Positions 32,469 through 41,412 are shown, numbered from the stretch's first letter. The stretch is DNA of 43,005 bases from Burkholderiales bacterium (GCA_017302655.1 JAFLDE010000026.1:1-43005); one strand, 5' to 3'. A program made the numbers and translations. Notes: generated from the sequence alone by a model not told the origin.

Positions 32469-33485
32469 GTGAGCGAGGGATCCGTCACCATCCGGGACGT
32501 GGCGCGCGCCGTCGGCCTGTCGGTGGCCACGGTATCCCGTGCCCTGAATGGCGCCAGCAACGTCTTGCCGGAAACTCGTCAGCGCGTGTTGGAAGCCGCC
32601 CAGCAGCTGCAGTTCACGCCATCCAGCGTGGCACGCAGTCTGAGCACGCGGCGGCATGACTGCATCGGGCTCTTGCTGCCTGACCTGCACGGCGAGTACT
32701 TCTCGGAGCTGATCCGAGGCATTGATCAGGCGGCCCGCGCACGGGGCCTGGCGCTGCTCGTGTCCAGTTCCCACGACGACGCAGACGAAGCAGCCAGCGC
32801 CTTGCGTGCCATGAACGGACGTGTCGACGGATTGCTCCTCATGTCGCCGCATGCCGACACCGAGTTCCTGCGGAGCAAGCTGCCCGCCCGTCTCCCGACG
32901 GTCTTGCTCAACACCGCGGCCAGCCTGCCGGACCTGCCGCGCTTGGGCATCGACAACTTCGGCGGCGCGCGCGCGATGAGTGCGCACCTCGTGGCGCAGT
33001 TGCAGGAGCGGCCTGAGGCGCGCATCGCCTTCATCGCCGGGCCGGCCGGCAACCACGAGGCTGCGGAACGCCTTCGCGGGTTCCGCGCCGCACTGCCGGC
33101 GCGCATGCAGCCCTGGGTGCTGGAGGGCGACTTCTCCGAGGACAGCGGCTATGCGGCAGGGCGCCAACTCATGCGAGGTCGCGAGCGCCCGGCAGCCGTC
33201 TTCGCTGCCAACGACATGATGGCCATCGGCTGCCTGCGCGCATTGCGCGAAGCGGGCATGGCCGTGCCTCGGGACGTCGCGCTGGCGGGCTTCGACGACA
33301 TCCCCATCAGCCGCTACCTCACCCCCGCGCTCTCCACCGTCCGCGTGCCCATCGCGCAACTCGGTGTGGCCGCCTTCAACACCCTTCTACGCCGCCTCGA
33401 AGACCCGGAGGCGGCGCCCGATTCACCGCAGACCCTGCCGTTAGAGCTGGTGCTGCGTCACAGCTGTGGTGCCAACCCGAGCTGA
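32469..33485 (+). CDS. LacI-family transcriptional regulator
   Basis: 338-aa repressor: helix-turn-helix VTIRDVARAVGLSVATVSRALNGAS (about 6-30), hinge RSLSTRRHDCIGLLLPDL, then a periplasmic-binding-protein-like sensor with AVFAANDMMAIGCLRAL and AGFDDIPISRYLTPALSTVR. GTG start directly after the GH1 stop. It probably binds the AACCGGTT operator before GH1 and is released by a sugar produced by the pathway. Position within a catabolic operon supports a local repressor; the inducer is unknown. Confidence 0.93.
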   Translation: MSEGSVTIRDVARAVGLSVATVSRALNGASNVLPETRQRVLEAAQQLQFTPSSVARSLSTRRHDCIGLLLPDLHGEYFSELIRGIDQAARARGLALLVSSSHDDADEAASALRAMNGRVDGLLLMSPHADTEFLRSKLPARLPTVLLNTAASLPDLPRLGIDNFGGARAMSAHLVAQLQERPEARIAFIAGPAGNHEAAERLRGFRAALPARMQPWVLEGDFSEDSGYAAGRQLMRGRERPAAVFAANDMMAIGCLRALREAGMAVPRDVALAGFDDIPISRYLTPALSTVRVPIAQLGVAAFNTLLRRLEDPEAAPDSPQTLPLELVLRHSCGANPS

Positions 33486-33530
33486 GTCTTTCCGTCCGTC
33501 ACACCCCCTTCCACCCCAGGAGACGACCTG

Positions 33531-36488
33531 ATGCGCTGCCCTCACCCCCATACGAGCCTTCGCTTGCAAGCCATCGCGGCTGCGCTGGCGCTGGCATTTG
33601 CCGTTCCAGTCCATGCTCAAGTTGCCACCGGCACGGTCCGTGGCCAGGTGCAACAGGCAGGCGGCACCGCCAAGCCAGGCGCTCGGGTGCTTGCCGTCAA
33701 CCAAGCGAACGGAACCAGTTACCGCGCGACGGCCGGGACCGACGGGACCTATGTCCTGACCGGTCTGGCTCCAGGCGTCTACCAACTGAGTGTGGACGGC
33801 CAGGCCAAAGCGGAACTGGTGACCGTCCAGGTGGCCGAGACCAGCGTGCTTGATTTGCGACTCGATGGGCAGGCTGTCCAGCAGGTGCTCGACAAAGTGG
33901 TCGTCAGCGGCCAGGCATCCCGCGGCGCTGTGCGCGACGCGCAAGTCGGGACCCACGTCTCACAGCGCCTCATCGAGGCCATGCCGCAAAGCACCCGCAA
34001 TTTCCTCTCGAGCGCCGACCTCGCGCCGGGCGTGGCCTTTGTCAGCGACTCCTCCGGCAACACGCGCCTGCAGTCGGGCGCGCAGAACCATGACCATGTG
34101 AACGTCTTCATCGATGGCGTGGGCCAGAAGAACAACATCCTGCGGGGCGGCTTGACCGGGCAGGACAGCTCGCGGGGCAATCCCTTCCCGCAGTCGGCCA
34201 TCGCCGAGTACAAGGTGCTGACGCAGAACTACAAGGCCGAGTACGAGCAGGTCAGCAGCGCGGCCATTACCGCCGTGACCAAGTCGGGCACCAACGAGTG
34301 GCGTGGCGGGGCCTACGTCGATCGCACTGGCACCAACTGGCGCGACAAGACGCCGTTCGAGAAGGAGCGCGAAGCCGCTGGCGTGCCGCTGCCACCTTCT
34401 GAGAAGTACGAGTACGGCTTCAGCGTCGGTGGCCCGATTGCGAAGGACAGCACCCATGTCTTCTTCGCCTACGACGGCAAGCGCATCGAGGACTCGCGCC
34501 AGATCGTCCCGCGCAACCTGGACAAATTCGGCAATGCAGTCGCCGGCATCCTGCCGAGCCTGCGTGCGATGGCCGGCAGTCAGGTGGATCACTTCACCGA
34601 GCACCTGCTGTTCGGCAAGCTGGACACGCAACTGAGCGAGGACAGCCGTCTCTCCGTGAGCCTGCGCGTGCGAAAGGAATCGGACCGGGTCGCCGAGAAC
34701 CGCGACCTGAGTGCACCGGGCAATGACAAGAACCGCAAGCAAGACGAACTGCGCTTCGACGTCAAGCACGAATGGAGCCGCGACGCCTGGCTCAGCGAGG
34801 CGCGCTTCGGCATCGAGCGCTTCCAGTGGAATCCGCAGTCGGCGGCCACCAGCCCTCTGCTTCGCTACAAGGTGTCGACCGCCAACCCGCAGGACATCGA
34901 CGCCGCGCAGGACGTGCTCTTTGCGGGGGGCTCGCCCGACGCGCAAAACCGCCAGCAACGCGGCAGCTACCTGTCCGAAGACCTCACCTGGACCGGCATG
35001 GCCGGCCATGTCATCAAGGGAGGCGTGAAGCTCAAGGCCATGAAGTACGACCTATCCGGCACCTCGCGCAGCGTGGACGACGTGGACGTGCTCATCGACA
35101 CCGCATCGGGCAATCCGTTCTTTGATGGCCGCAACTGCACCGGCACCAACATCATCAACAACGGGGCCGAGAGCGACCAATGCCGCGTCCGCCGCGCGCT
35201 CGCGCCGGCCGGGGTGAACTTCAGCAACCAGCAACTCGGCCTGTACCTGCAGGATGACTGGAGCGTCACCCGTGATCTGGAGCTGAGCCTGGGCCTGCGC
35301 TGGGACCGCGAGTCCAATATGCTGAACAACAAGTACGCCACGCCGGCCGACCGATTGGCGGGCTTCGACCAGCCCGACCTGCGCGACGTCGGCGGCATCA
35401 AGGCGCCTGCCGGCCAGACCTACCGCCAGTCGCTGGCCAAGGGCGGCATCAACATCGCCGACTACATCTCCACCGGCAGCTCGCGAAAGGTTTTCAACAA
35501 GGCCCTCGCACCCCGCCTCGGCTTCAGCCTGGACCTCAGCGGAAACCGCGACACCGTGCTCTTTGGCGGCTGGGGGCGCAGCTATGACCGTGCGATGGCC
35601 AACCACGCGCTCGATGAACTGCAGAAGAACGCGCAGCCCAATGGCGAGACCTGGATGATCCGCAACGACGTGAAGATGCCGTACGCCGATCAAGCCTCCT
35701 TCGGCGTGCGCCAGGCGCTGGGCGGCTGGAATGCCGAGGTGGCACTCAGCCGCGTGCATGCCAAGAACCAGTTTGTCTGGTTCCATGGCAACCGCGACCC
35801 CAATGGCGGATACGGCACGCAATCGCCGATTGACCCGCTCTGGGGCCCCGGTCAACCGGGCGTGAATGCGCTGATCCTGGGCGATACCGTCGGCGAGAAC
35901 CGCACCGACTCCGTCTTCGTCAAGCTTGACAAGCCTTACAGCAGCAGGAGCGGCTGGACGGCGAGCGTGGCCTACACCTACAGCGACGCCAAGACCTTGC
36001 ATCGTGAGTGGAACAACGACATCTTCGACTGGAACTACGGTCGCCCCGGTGTGCGCTCATTCAACCCCAGCACCCTGGTGGATGAACACCGCGTGGTCGC
36101 TGCCTTCATGAGCGACAAGTTGCTGCCCGCAGGTTTGGCCTTCTCGGCCAAGGCCACCTGGGCCAGCGGCATGCCGCGCCGTGTGGTGTCCTGTGCCGAC
36201 GGCTGGAACATGTGCCGCGCGGTGGCTGTCGACGCCTGGGACGACTTCTCGCAGGTCGACCTCGGACTGTCCAAGGAACTGCGCTTCGGCGACCACGCGC
36301 TGACCCTGCGCCTGGATGTGCTGAACGCCTTCGGCAGCACCAACTACGGTGGCTTCGACGACTGGGGCGGTGGCCCCACCAATGGGCAGAAGAACATCGT
36401 CGGGGGGGACAACCTGAACCTGGGCAAGCCCAACGGCATGCGCGGTGACCCGCGCACCTACCGCCTGGTCCTGAACTACAAGTTCTGA
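33531..36488 (+). CDS. TonB-dependent receptor with carboxypeptidase-regulatory-like N-terminus
   Basis: 985-aa outer-membrane transporter. Signal peptide 1-29 (ending VHA-Q), then a carboxypeptidase-regulatory-like domain (about 32-110, GTVRGQVQQAGGTAKPGARV), plug about 120-240 (VVVSGQASRGAV, VFIDGVGQKNNILRGG) and a long barrel ending in LVLNYKF with terminal Phe. Architecture is Oar/CirA-like, common for glycan uptake in Burkholderiales and Xanthomonadales. AGGAG stands 8 bp before ATG 33531. It shares one base with the GH144-like gene that follows, tying it to that enzyme. Predicted to import oligosaccharides to the periplasm with energy from an ExbB/ExbD-TonB system. Confidence 0.92.
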   Translation: MRCPHPHTSLRLQAIAAALALAFAVPVHAQVATGTVRGQVQQAGGTAKPGARVLAVNQANGTSYRATAGTDGTYVLTGLAPGVYQLSVDGQAKAELVTVQVAETSVLDLRLDGQAVQQVLDKVVVSGQASRGAVRDAQVGTHVSQRLIEAMPQSTRNFLSSADLAPGVAFVSDSSGNTRLQSGAQNHDHVNVFIDGVGQKNNILRGGLTGQDSSRGNPFPQSAIAEYKVLTQNYKAEYEQVSSAAITAVTKSGTNEWRGGAYVDRTGTNWRDKTPFEKEREAAGVPLPPSEKYEYGFSVGGPIAKDSTHVFFAYDGKRIEDSRQIVPRNLDKFGNAVAGILPSLRAMAGSQVDHFTEHLLFGKLDTQLSEDSRLSVSLRVRKESDRVAENRDLSAPGNDKNRKQDELRFDVKHEWSRDAWLSEARFGIERFQWNPQSAATSPLLRYKVSTANPQDIDAAQDVLFAGGSPDAQNRQQRGSYLSEDLTWTGMAGHVIKGGVKLKAMKYDLSGTSRSVDDVDVLIDTASGNPFFDGRNCTGTNIINNGAESDQCRVRRALAPAGVNFSNQQLGLYLQDDWSVTRDLELSLGLRWDRESNMLNNKYATPADRLAGFDQPDLRDVGGIKAPAGQTYRQSLAKGGINIADYISTGSSRKVFNKALAPRLGFSLDLSGNRDTVLFGGWGRSYDRAMANHALDELQKNAQPNGETWMIRNDVKMPYADQASFGVRQALGGWNAEVALSRVHAKNQFVWFHGNRDPNGGYGTQSPIDPLWGPGQPGVNALILGDTVGENRTDSVFVKLDKPYSSRSGWTASVAYTYSDAKTLHREWNNDIFDWNYGRPGVRSFNPSTLVDEHRVVAAFMSDKLLPAGLAFSAKATWASGMPRRVVSCADGWNMCRAVAVDAWDDFSQVDLGLSKELRFGDHALTLRLDVLNAFGSTNYGGFDDWGGGPTNGQKNIVGGDNLNLGKPNGMRGDPRTYRLVLNYKF

Positions 36489-37906
36489 TGTCCGCCCGCC
36501 TGACCCGCCGCGCCGCGCTCGCCGCTGGCGCGGGCTTGGCTGTGGCCGCTTGTGGCGCACCGGACCGGGCGGCCGATCCTTCCGCTGCCCCTTCCGCCCA
36601 ATCCGACCTCCTGCAAGACCTGGAGAGGCGCTGCTTCGACTGGTTCTGGGACCTTGCCCATCCGCTGACCGGGCTCATCCCGGACCGCTGGCCCACGCCG
36701 TCCTTCAGCAGCGTGGCGGCCGTGGGCTTTGGGCTCTCGGCGCTCGCGATCGGCGTGACCCGTGGCTGGGTGACGCGCTCGGCCGCAGCCGAGCGCGCGC
36801 GCCGCACGCTGAACACCCTGCTGAGTGCACCCCAAGGAGAGGCCGCGCAGGGCGTGGCCGGGCATCGCGGTTTCTTCTATCACTTCGTGCAGATGGACAA
36901 CGGTCTGCGCTACGCCCGTAACGAGCTCTCCACGGTGGACACCGCGCTCTTGCTGGCCGGCGTGATGGTCTGCGAGCGCTTCTTCGATGCCCCTGACGAG
37001 GCCGACCTGCGCCGCGCCGCCGAGCAGTTGCAAGCCCGCGTGGACTGGCGCTGGGCCCAGGTGCGCGGTGCAGCCATCAGCCATGGCTGGCACCCGGAGA
37101 GCGGCTTCATCGCCTGGGACTGGCGTGGCTACAACGAGGCCATGCTGGTCTACCTGCTGGCCTTGGGAAGTGACACCCACGGCGTGGACCGCGCCGCCTG
37201 GGATGCCTGGACCGAGACCTACCCGCGCAGCTGGGGCAGCGCCTACGGCAGCGCGCCGCACCTGCGATTTGCGCCGCTCTTCGGGCACCAGTTCACCCAT
37301 TGCTGGGTGGACTTTCGCGGCCGGCGCGACGCCTGGGGGCGCGCCGAGGGGCTCGACTACTTCGAGAACTCGGTGCGAGCCACGCACGCCCAGCACCTGT
37401 ACGCGAAGGCCAACCCACTGGGCTGGAACGGCTACGGCGCAGAGGTCTGGGGCATCACCGCGTGCGATGGCCCGGCCGATGTGGAGCGCGAGTTCAAGGG
37501 CCAGCGCCGCCGCTTCATCAGCTACGCCGGGCGCGGCATGGGCGAGCACGACGACGGCACGCTGGCACCCTATGGTGCGGGCAGCAGCATCGTCTTCGCG
37601 CCCGAGATCGTGCGACCCTGCCTTGAGGCGTTCCGCAGCCGCTATCCGGCCCTGTGGGGGCGCTACGGGTTTCTCGACAGCATCAACCCCAGCTTCGACT
37701 TCACTGACGTCCCTCTGCAGCACGGCCGCATCGTGGATGGGCCCGCAGGGCGCTACTGGGTGGCCAGCGACTACCTGGGCATTGACCAGGGTCCGCTGCT
37801 GCTGATGCTGGCCAATCAGCGCGACGGCTTGATCTGGCGCCTGATGCGCGAACACCCGGTATTCCAGCGCGGCTTGGCTCGGGCGGGCTTCCAATCGGTG
37901 GCATGA
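36488..37906 (+). CDS. PF10091/GH144-like glucanase, Tat lipoprotein
   Basis: 472-aa protein with a twin-arginine lipoprotein signal: SARLTRRAALAAGAGLAVAAC (RR at 7-8, lipobox Cys22). The mature protein is an (alpha/alpha)6-barrel type of the glycoamylase family PF10091, with RRCFDWFWDLAHP, HRGFFYHFVQMDNGLRY, ELSTVDTALLLAG, WGAAYGS-like WGSAYGSAP, PLFGHQFTHCWVDFRG, WGITACDGP and GPLLLMLANQRDGLIW. Within PF10091 the best-known activity is endo-beta-1,2-glucanase (GH144), so cleavage of beta-1,2-glucan is plausible, not proven. It shares one base with the TonB receptor and overlaps the binding protein by 4 bp. Confidence 0.82.
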   Translation: MSARLTRRAALAAGAGLAVAACGAPDRAADPSAAPSAQSDLLQDLERRCFDWFWDLAHPLTGLIPDRWPTPSFSSVAAVGFGLSALAIGVTRGWVTRSAAAERARRTLNTLLSAPQGEAAQGVAGHRGFFYHFVQMDNGLRYARNELSTVDTALLLAGVMVCERFFDAPDEADLRRAAEQLQARVDWRWAQVRGAAISHGWHPESGFIAWDWRGYNEAMLVYLLALGSDTHGVDRAAWDAWTETYPRSWGSAYGSAPHLRFAPLFGHQFTHCWVDFRGRRDAWGRAEGLDYFENSVRATHAQHLYAKANPLGWNGYGAEVWGITACDGPADVEREFKGQRRRFISYAGRGMGEHDDGTLAPYGAGSSIVFAPEIVRPCLEAFRSRYPALWGRYGFLDSINPSFDFTDVPLQHGRIVDGPAGRYWVASDYLGIDQGPLLLMLANQRDGLIWRLMREHPVFQRGLARAGFQSVA

Positions 37907-39162
37907 AACGTCGCCGCCTGCTCGCCGCCCCTTTGCTGGCCGCCTGCTCTCCCGAGCGGGACGACGAGCTTCGCTTCTGGGCCATGGGCCGCGAGGCCGA
38001 GGTGGCGCCGCAACTGCTGCGCGGTTTCGAGCGCGAGCACCCCGGTGTGCGATTGCGCATCGAAGCCCTGCCCTGGACGGCGGCGCACGAGAAGCTGCTC
38101 ACCGCGATTGCGGGCGATGCCACGCCCGATGTCGCACAGATGGGCAACACCTGGTTGCCCGAGATGGCACAACTCGGTGCGCTGGAGCCGCTGGACGATC
38201 AACTGCCCGAGCTCGGCCTGTACGCCGGTGAGCACTTCGATGGCATCTGGCAGACCAACCGCATCCAGGATCGCTTGGTCGGACTGCCCTGGTACGTGGA
38301 CACCCGCCTGCTCTTCTACCGCCGCGACCTGCTGGCCCAGGCTGGCTTTGCCCACCCGCCGCAGGACTGGGCGCAATGGCGCGCCGCGCTGCAGGCCTTG
38401 CACCGGGGGGCGGTGCCGCGTCCTATGCTGCTGCCGACCAACGAGTTCGAGCCCCTGCTGGCCTTGGCGCTGCAGCAGCCCGACGAGCTGCTTCGCGAGG
38501 GCGGTCGGCACGGCAACTTCTCGGGCACCGGTTTCCAGAAGGCGCTCGGCTTCTACCTGGACATGTTCCGCCAGGGCTGGGCGCCCGGCGTCACGAACAA
38601 CCAGGTGGCCAATCTCTACCAGGAGTTCGCGCGCGGCCGCTTTGCCTGCTACATCTCCGGCCCCTGGAACATCGGTGAGTTCAAGCGGCGCCTGCCGGCG
38701 GACCTGCAGGGTGCCTGGGCCACTGCCCCGCTGCCCGGGCCGGATGGATGGGGCGCCTCGGTGGCCGGTGGTGCCAGCCTGGTGGTGTTCAAGCGGTCGC
38801 GGCGCAAGGCACTTGCCGCGCGCTTGATCGCCTACCTCAGCCGACCGAATGTGCAGTTGCAGTTCTATGCGCTCACGGGCAATTTGCCGCCGCGCCGCGC
38901 CACCTGGGCCCTGCCGCGCGATGGCGCCCCGGCCCTGCGCGACGATCCGCATGCGGCCGCGTTCGCGATGCAACTGGAACGCACCCGGCCCACCCCCGCG
39001 GTGCCGGAATGGGAGCGGATCGCGCAGGAGATGCAATTGGCCGCCGCGCGCGGCGTGCACGAGGGCTCCAGTGCCGCTGAGATCGGTCGCAGCCTGGACG
39101 CGCGGGTGGACGGCATCTTGGCCAAGCGGCGCTGGGTGCTGGACCGCGAGGCCCGCGCATGA
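37903..39162 (+). CDS. Sugar ABC transporter substrate-binding lipoprotein
   Basis: 419-aa extracytoplasmic binding protein (family 1). A very short lipoprotein signal, MKRRRLLAAPLLAAC (lipobox LAAC, Cys15). The fold markers include ELRFWAMGREAEVAPQLL, ATPDVAQMGNTWLPEMAQLG, VGLPWYVDTRLLFYRRDLL and GRFACYISGPWNIGEF. It overlaps the glucanase gene upstream and the permease gene downstream by 4 bp each. Likely binds the oligosaccharide released by the preceding glucanase. Ligand not determinable by eye. Confidence 0.9.
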   Translation: MKRRRLLAAPLLAACSPERDDELRFWAMGREAEVAPQLLRGFEREHPGVRLRIEALPWTAAHEKLLTAIAGDATPDVAQMGNTWLPEMAQLGALEPLDDQLPELGLYAGEHFDGIWQTNRIQDRLVGLPWYVDTRLLFYRRDLLAQAGFAHPPQDWAQWRAALQALHRGAVPRPMLLPTNEFEPLLALALQQPDELLREGGRHGNFSGTGFQKALGFYLDMFRQGWAPGVTNNQVANLYQEFARGRFACYISGPWNIGEFKRRLPADLQGAWATAPLPGPDGWGASVAGGASLVVFKRSRRKALAARLIAYLSRPNVQLQFYALTGNLPPRRATWALPRDGAPALRDDPHAAAFAMQLERTRPTPAVPEWERIAQEMQLAAARGVHEGSSAAEIGRSLDARVDGILAKRRWVLDREARA

Positions 39163-40058
39163 CGCCCTTTCGCGAGCGCCAGCACTGGGCGGCTGTCGCG
39201 TTCCTGCTGCCGGCGCTGAGCGTGCTGGCCCTCTTCTTCGCGCTGCCGGTTCTGGCCGGCTTGCTGCTGAGCTTGAGTGACTTCGATCTGTACGCGTTGG
39301 GCGACTTGCGCAACCTGCGCTTCGTCGGCCTGGCCAACTACGCCCAGGTGCTGCAGACGCCGCTGTTCTGGCAGGCACTGGGCAATACCGGCTTCTTTGT
39401 CGCGTTGGGGGTGCCGCTGTCCATCGGGTTGAGCCTGGGATGCGCGCTGCTGCTGCAAAGCCCGGTGGCCCGGGCACGACCGGTGATGCGCACCGCCCTG
39501 TTCGCGCCGGTGGTGACCACGCTGGTGGCGGTGGCGGTGATCTGGCGCTACCTCTTCCACGTCGAGTACGGCTGGGTGAATCAGCTGCTGGGCGCCCTCG
39601 GCATCTCGGCCATCGACTGGCTGGGCGACCCGGATTGGGCGATGCCCACCATCGTGCTGTTTGCCGCTTGGAAGAACTTCGGCGGCAACATGATCATCTT
39701 CATCGCCGCGCTGCAGGCCATCCCGCAGGATCAGTATGAAGCGGCGAGGCTCGACGGCGCGCGCAGCTGGGCGCTGTTCCGGCACATCACGCTCCCGGGT
39801 CTGGCCCCCACTCTGCTGATGGTTTCCATCCTCACCGTGGCCGGCTACTTTCAGCTGTTCGCCGAGCCCTATGTGATGACGCAGGGTGGGCCGCTGCAAA
39901 GCACGGTCAGCGTGCTCTACCTGATGTACGAAGAAGGGTTCCGGTGGTGGAACCTGGGGGTGGCGTCAAGCGTCGCCTTCCTGCTCTTCGTACTCATCGT
40001 TGGGGTGACGGTGGGCTTGTTGAAGCTGGCGCGGCGGATGACGGGGGAGGCGGCATGA
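39159..40058 (+). CDS. Sugar ABC transporter permease (MalF-type)
   Basis: 299-aa inner-membrane permease with six hydrophobic helices (about 10-35, 75-100, 110-130, 165-185, 210-235, 265-290). The cytoplasmic EAA loop is YEAARLDGARSWALFRHITLPGLAP, which contacts the ATPase. Paired with the second permease at 40594 but separated from it by a palindromic element. The stop TGA overlaps an ATG (ATGA at 40055-40058), the junction type used throughout this operon. No ATPase gene lies in the window. Confidence 0.92.
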   Translation: MTPFRERQHWAAVAFLLPALSVLALFFALPVLAGLLLSLSDFDLYALGDLRNLRFVGLANYAQVLQTPLFWQALGNTGFFVALGVPLSIGLSLGCALLLQSPVARARPVMRTALFAPVVTTLVAVAVIWRYLFHVEYGWVNQLLGALGISAIDWLGDPDWAMPTIVLFAAWKNFGGNMIIFIAALQAIPQDQYEAARLDGARSWALFRHITLPGLAPTLLMVSILTVAGYFQLFAEPYVMTQGGPLQSTVSVLYLMYEEGFRWWNLGVASSVAFLLFVLIVGVTVGLLKLARRMTGEAA

Positions 40059-40597
40059 ACGCCCTGCTGAGAGCCCGCAGGGGCTTCACCCCTGCACCCG
40101 ACCCCCTTTTCTTTGGTTGCGCCCAAAGAAAAGGGGGAAAAAGAAATGCGCTGAATGCCGGCCCCGCCCTAGGGGCGCGGGCCGAGGCGGTGCATTGCTC
40201 ACACTCAGACGAGCCCATCAGTGCCCCTCCCCAGCCTGGCATAGATCCGCCGGCCGGGAAGACCGGCCGGACTTGGCAGCGAGAACCATCGCGGCCAAAC
40301 GGTGAACAACACAGCCCCAACGAGCATGCTGGTTGGCAGTCTGTTCATCGCAGCGCGGCCCTTTCAGTCCGCAGCACCAAGTCCGACCTGTATTCAGGTC
40401 GGCGGATAGCTCCCCCGGCATCCGCACAGCCCAGCACGGGCTCGTGTCCGTATGGGCGATGCACCGCCTGGACCGAAGGTCTTGGACCGAGGGCCGCATT
40501 GAGCGCCTTTCTTTTGCCCCACCTTTTCTTTGGCGCAAGCAAAGAAAAGAGTGGGTCGGGGTTTGGGGGTGAAGCCCGCAAGGGCTGGAACGCATGA
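40055..40597 (+). CDS. Hypothetical frame spanning the palindromic element
   Basis: A 180-codon open frame that begins at an ATG overlapping the stop of the first permease (ATGA) and ends with a TGA overlapping the start of the second (ATGA). Apart from its first few and last codons it is made of the inverted-repeat element. The product, beginning MNALLRARRGFTPAPDP, is Arg/Gly/Pro/Ser-rich, has no signal peptide, helix pattern or domain I recognise, and resembles the artificial proteins often called over such repeats. I doubt a functional protein; the frame may matter only for carrying ribosomes from one permease gene to the next. Confidence 0.3.
   Translation: MNALLRARRGFTPAPDPLFFGCAQRKGGKRNALNAGPALGARAEAVHCSHSDEPISAPPQPGIDPPAGKTGRTWQREPSRPNGEQHSPNEHAGWQSVHRSAALSVRSTKSDLYSGRRIAPPASAQPSTGSCPYGRCTAWTEGLGPRAALSAFLLPHLFFGASKEKSGSGFGGEARKGWNA
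40072..40586. repeat. Palindromic element of ~515 bp (two inverted ~255-bp arms)
   Basis: The sequence is an imperfect palindrome centred on GCATGC (40324-40329). Left arm and reverse complement of the right arm share, in the same order: AGCCC ends, GGGCTTCACCCC, CGACCC, a CTTTTCTTTG hairpin, AAAGAAA-GCGCT, GGCGGTGCAT, GAGCCC, a hairpin followed by ACTTGG, and TGAACA near the centre. Each arm ends in a strong hairpin (40102-40137: 15-bp perfect stem; 40518-40555: 15-bp stem with one bulge). It encodes no transposase and looks like a non-autonomous MITE- or BIME-like element. GCATGA occurs just outside on both sides (40053-40058, 40592-40597), a possible 6-bp target duplication. Confidence 0.8.
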
Positions 40598-41412
40598 GCA
40601 CCAAACCAAAGGCAATCCTCATCAACGGACTGCTGACAACAGCGGCCCTGACCGCCGCCTTCCCCCTGCTCTGGATGCTCTCCGTCAGCCTGATGCCCGC
40701 AGGCGCCAGCACCCAGCTTCCTCCACCGCTGGTGCCCAGCGAGCCCACGCTCACCCACTACCAGCACCTGTTCAGCCAAGGCGGCCTGACCCGCGCCTTC
40801 GGCAACAGCCTGCTGCTCGCGACGCTGGCCACGCTGCTGTCGGTGGCCTTCAACACCCTGGCCGGCTACGCCTTCGCCAAGCTGCGCTTCCGCGGTCGCG
40901 AGCGCCTGTTCGCGCTACTCCTGGGTGCCCTCGTCATTCCCGGACAGGTGGGCATGCTGCCGCTCTTTCTGATGCTCAAGCAGATGGGCCTGGTCAACAC
41001 CTGGGCCGGCGTGCTGCTGCCCGGCCTGGCGAGCATCTTCGGCATCTTCCTGGTGCGCCAGTACGCACGCGGCATCCCCGACGAGCTGCTGGAGGCGGCG
41101 CGCATGGACGGCGCCGGCGAGGCGCGCATCTTCCTCACCGTGGTGCTGCCTCTGCTCAAGCCGGTGCTGGTCACGCTGGCGGTGTTCGCCTTCCTGGGCA
41201 GCTGGAACGATTTCATGTGGCCGCTGATCGTGCTCACCGATGGCGATCTGCACACCTTGCCGGTGCTGCTGGCGGCCTTGTCGCGGGAGCATGTGCAGGA
41301 CGTGGAACTGATGATGGCCGGGGCCGTCATCACCGTGCTGCCGGTGCTGCTGCTGTTCCTGGCGCTGCAGCGCTATTACATGCAGGGATTGCTGATGGGG
41401 GCGGTGAAGTGA
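40594..41412 (+). CDS. Sugar ABC transporter permease (MalG-type)
   Basis: 272-aa inner-membrane permease. Helices near 8-28, 70-90, 105-125, 135-155, 185-205 and 240-262. The EAA loop is LLEAARMDGAGEARIFLTVVLPLLKP and the C-terminus YYMQGLLMGAVK is the usual MalG-type ending. Start ATG 40594 lies only 8 bp beyond the palindromic element; GCATGA at this start is identical to the junction at 40053-40058, suggesting the gene originally overlapped the first permease before insertion. GTGA overlap with the next gene. Confidence 0.92.
   Translation: MSTKPKAILINGLLTTAALTAAFPLLWMLSVSLMPAGASTQLPPPLVPSEPTLTHYQHLFSQGGLTRAFGNSLLLATLATLLSVAFNTLAGYAFAKLRFRGRERLFALLLGALVIPGQVGMLPLFLMLKQMGLVNTWAGVLLPGLASIFGIFLVRQYARGIPDELLEAARMDGAGEARIFLTVVLPLLKPVLVTLAVFAFLGSWNDFMWPLIVLTDGDLHTLPVLLAALSREHVQDVELMMAGAVITVLPVLLLFLALQRYYMQGLLMGAVK

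Noticed and set aside
36476-37894. 472-codon minus-strand frame opposite the glucanase gene
   Set aside because: Long antisense frames are frequent in GC-rich coding sequence; the plus-strand frame has a Tat signal and recognisable family motifs.
40102-40137. Intrinsic terminator at the left end of the palindrome
   Set aside because: The 15-bp stem is strong, but it is followed by A rather than T residues on the plus strand; the downstream permease presumably must be transcribed.
40218-40779. Overlapping minus-strand frames across the palindrome
   Set aside because: They arise from the inverted symmetry of the element and run into the second permease gene; no ribosome-binding site or domain.
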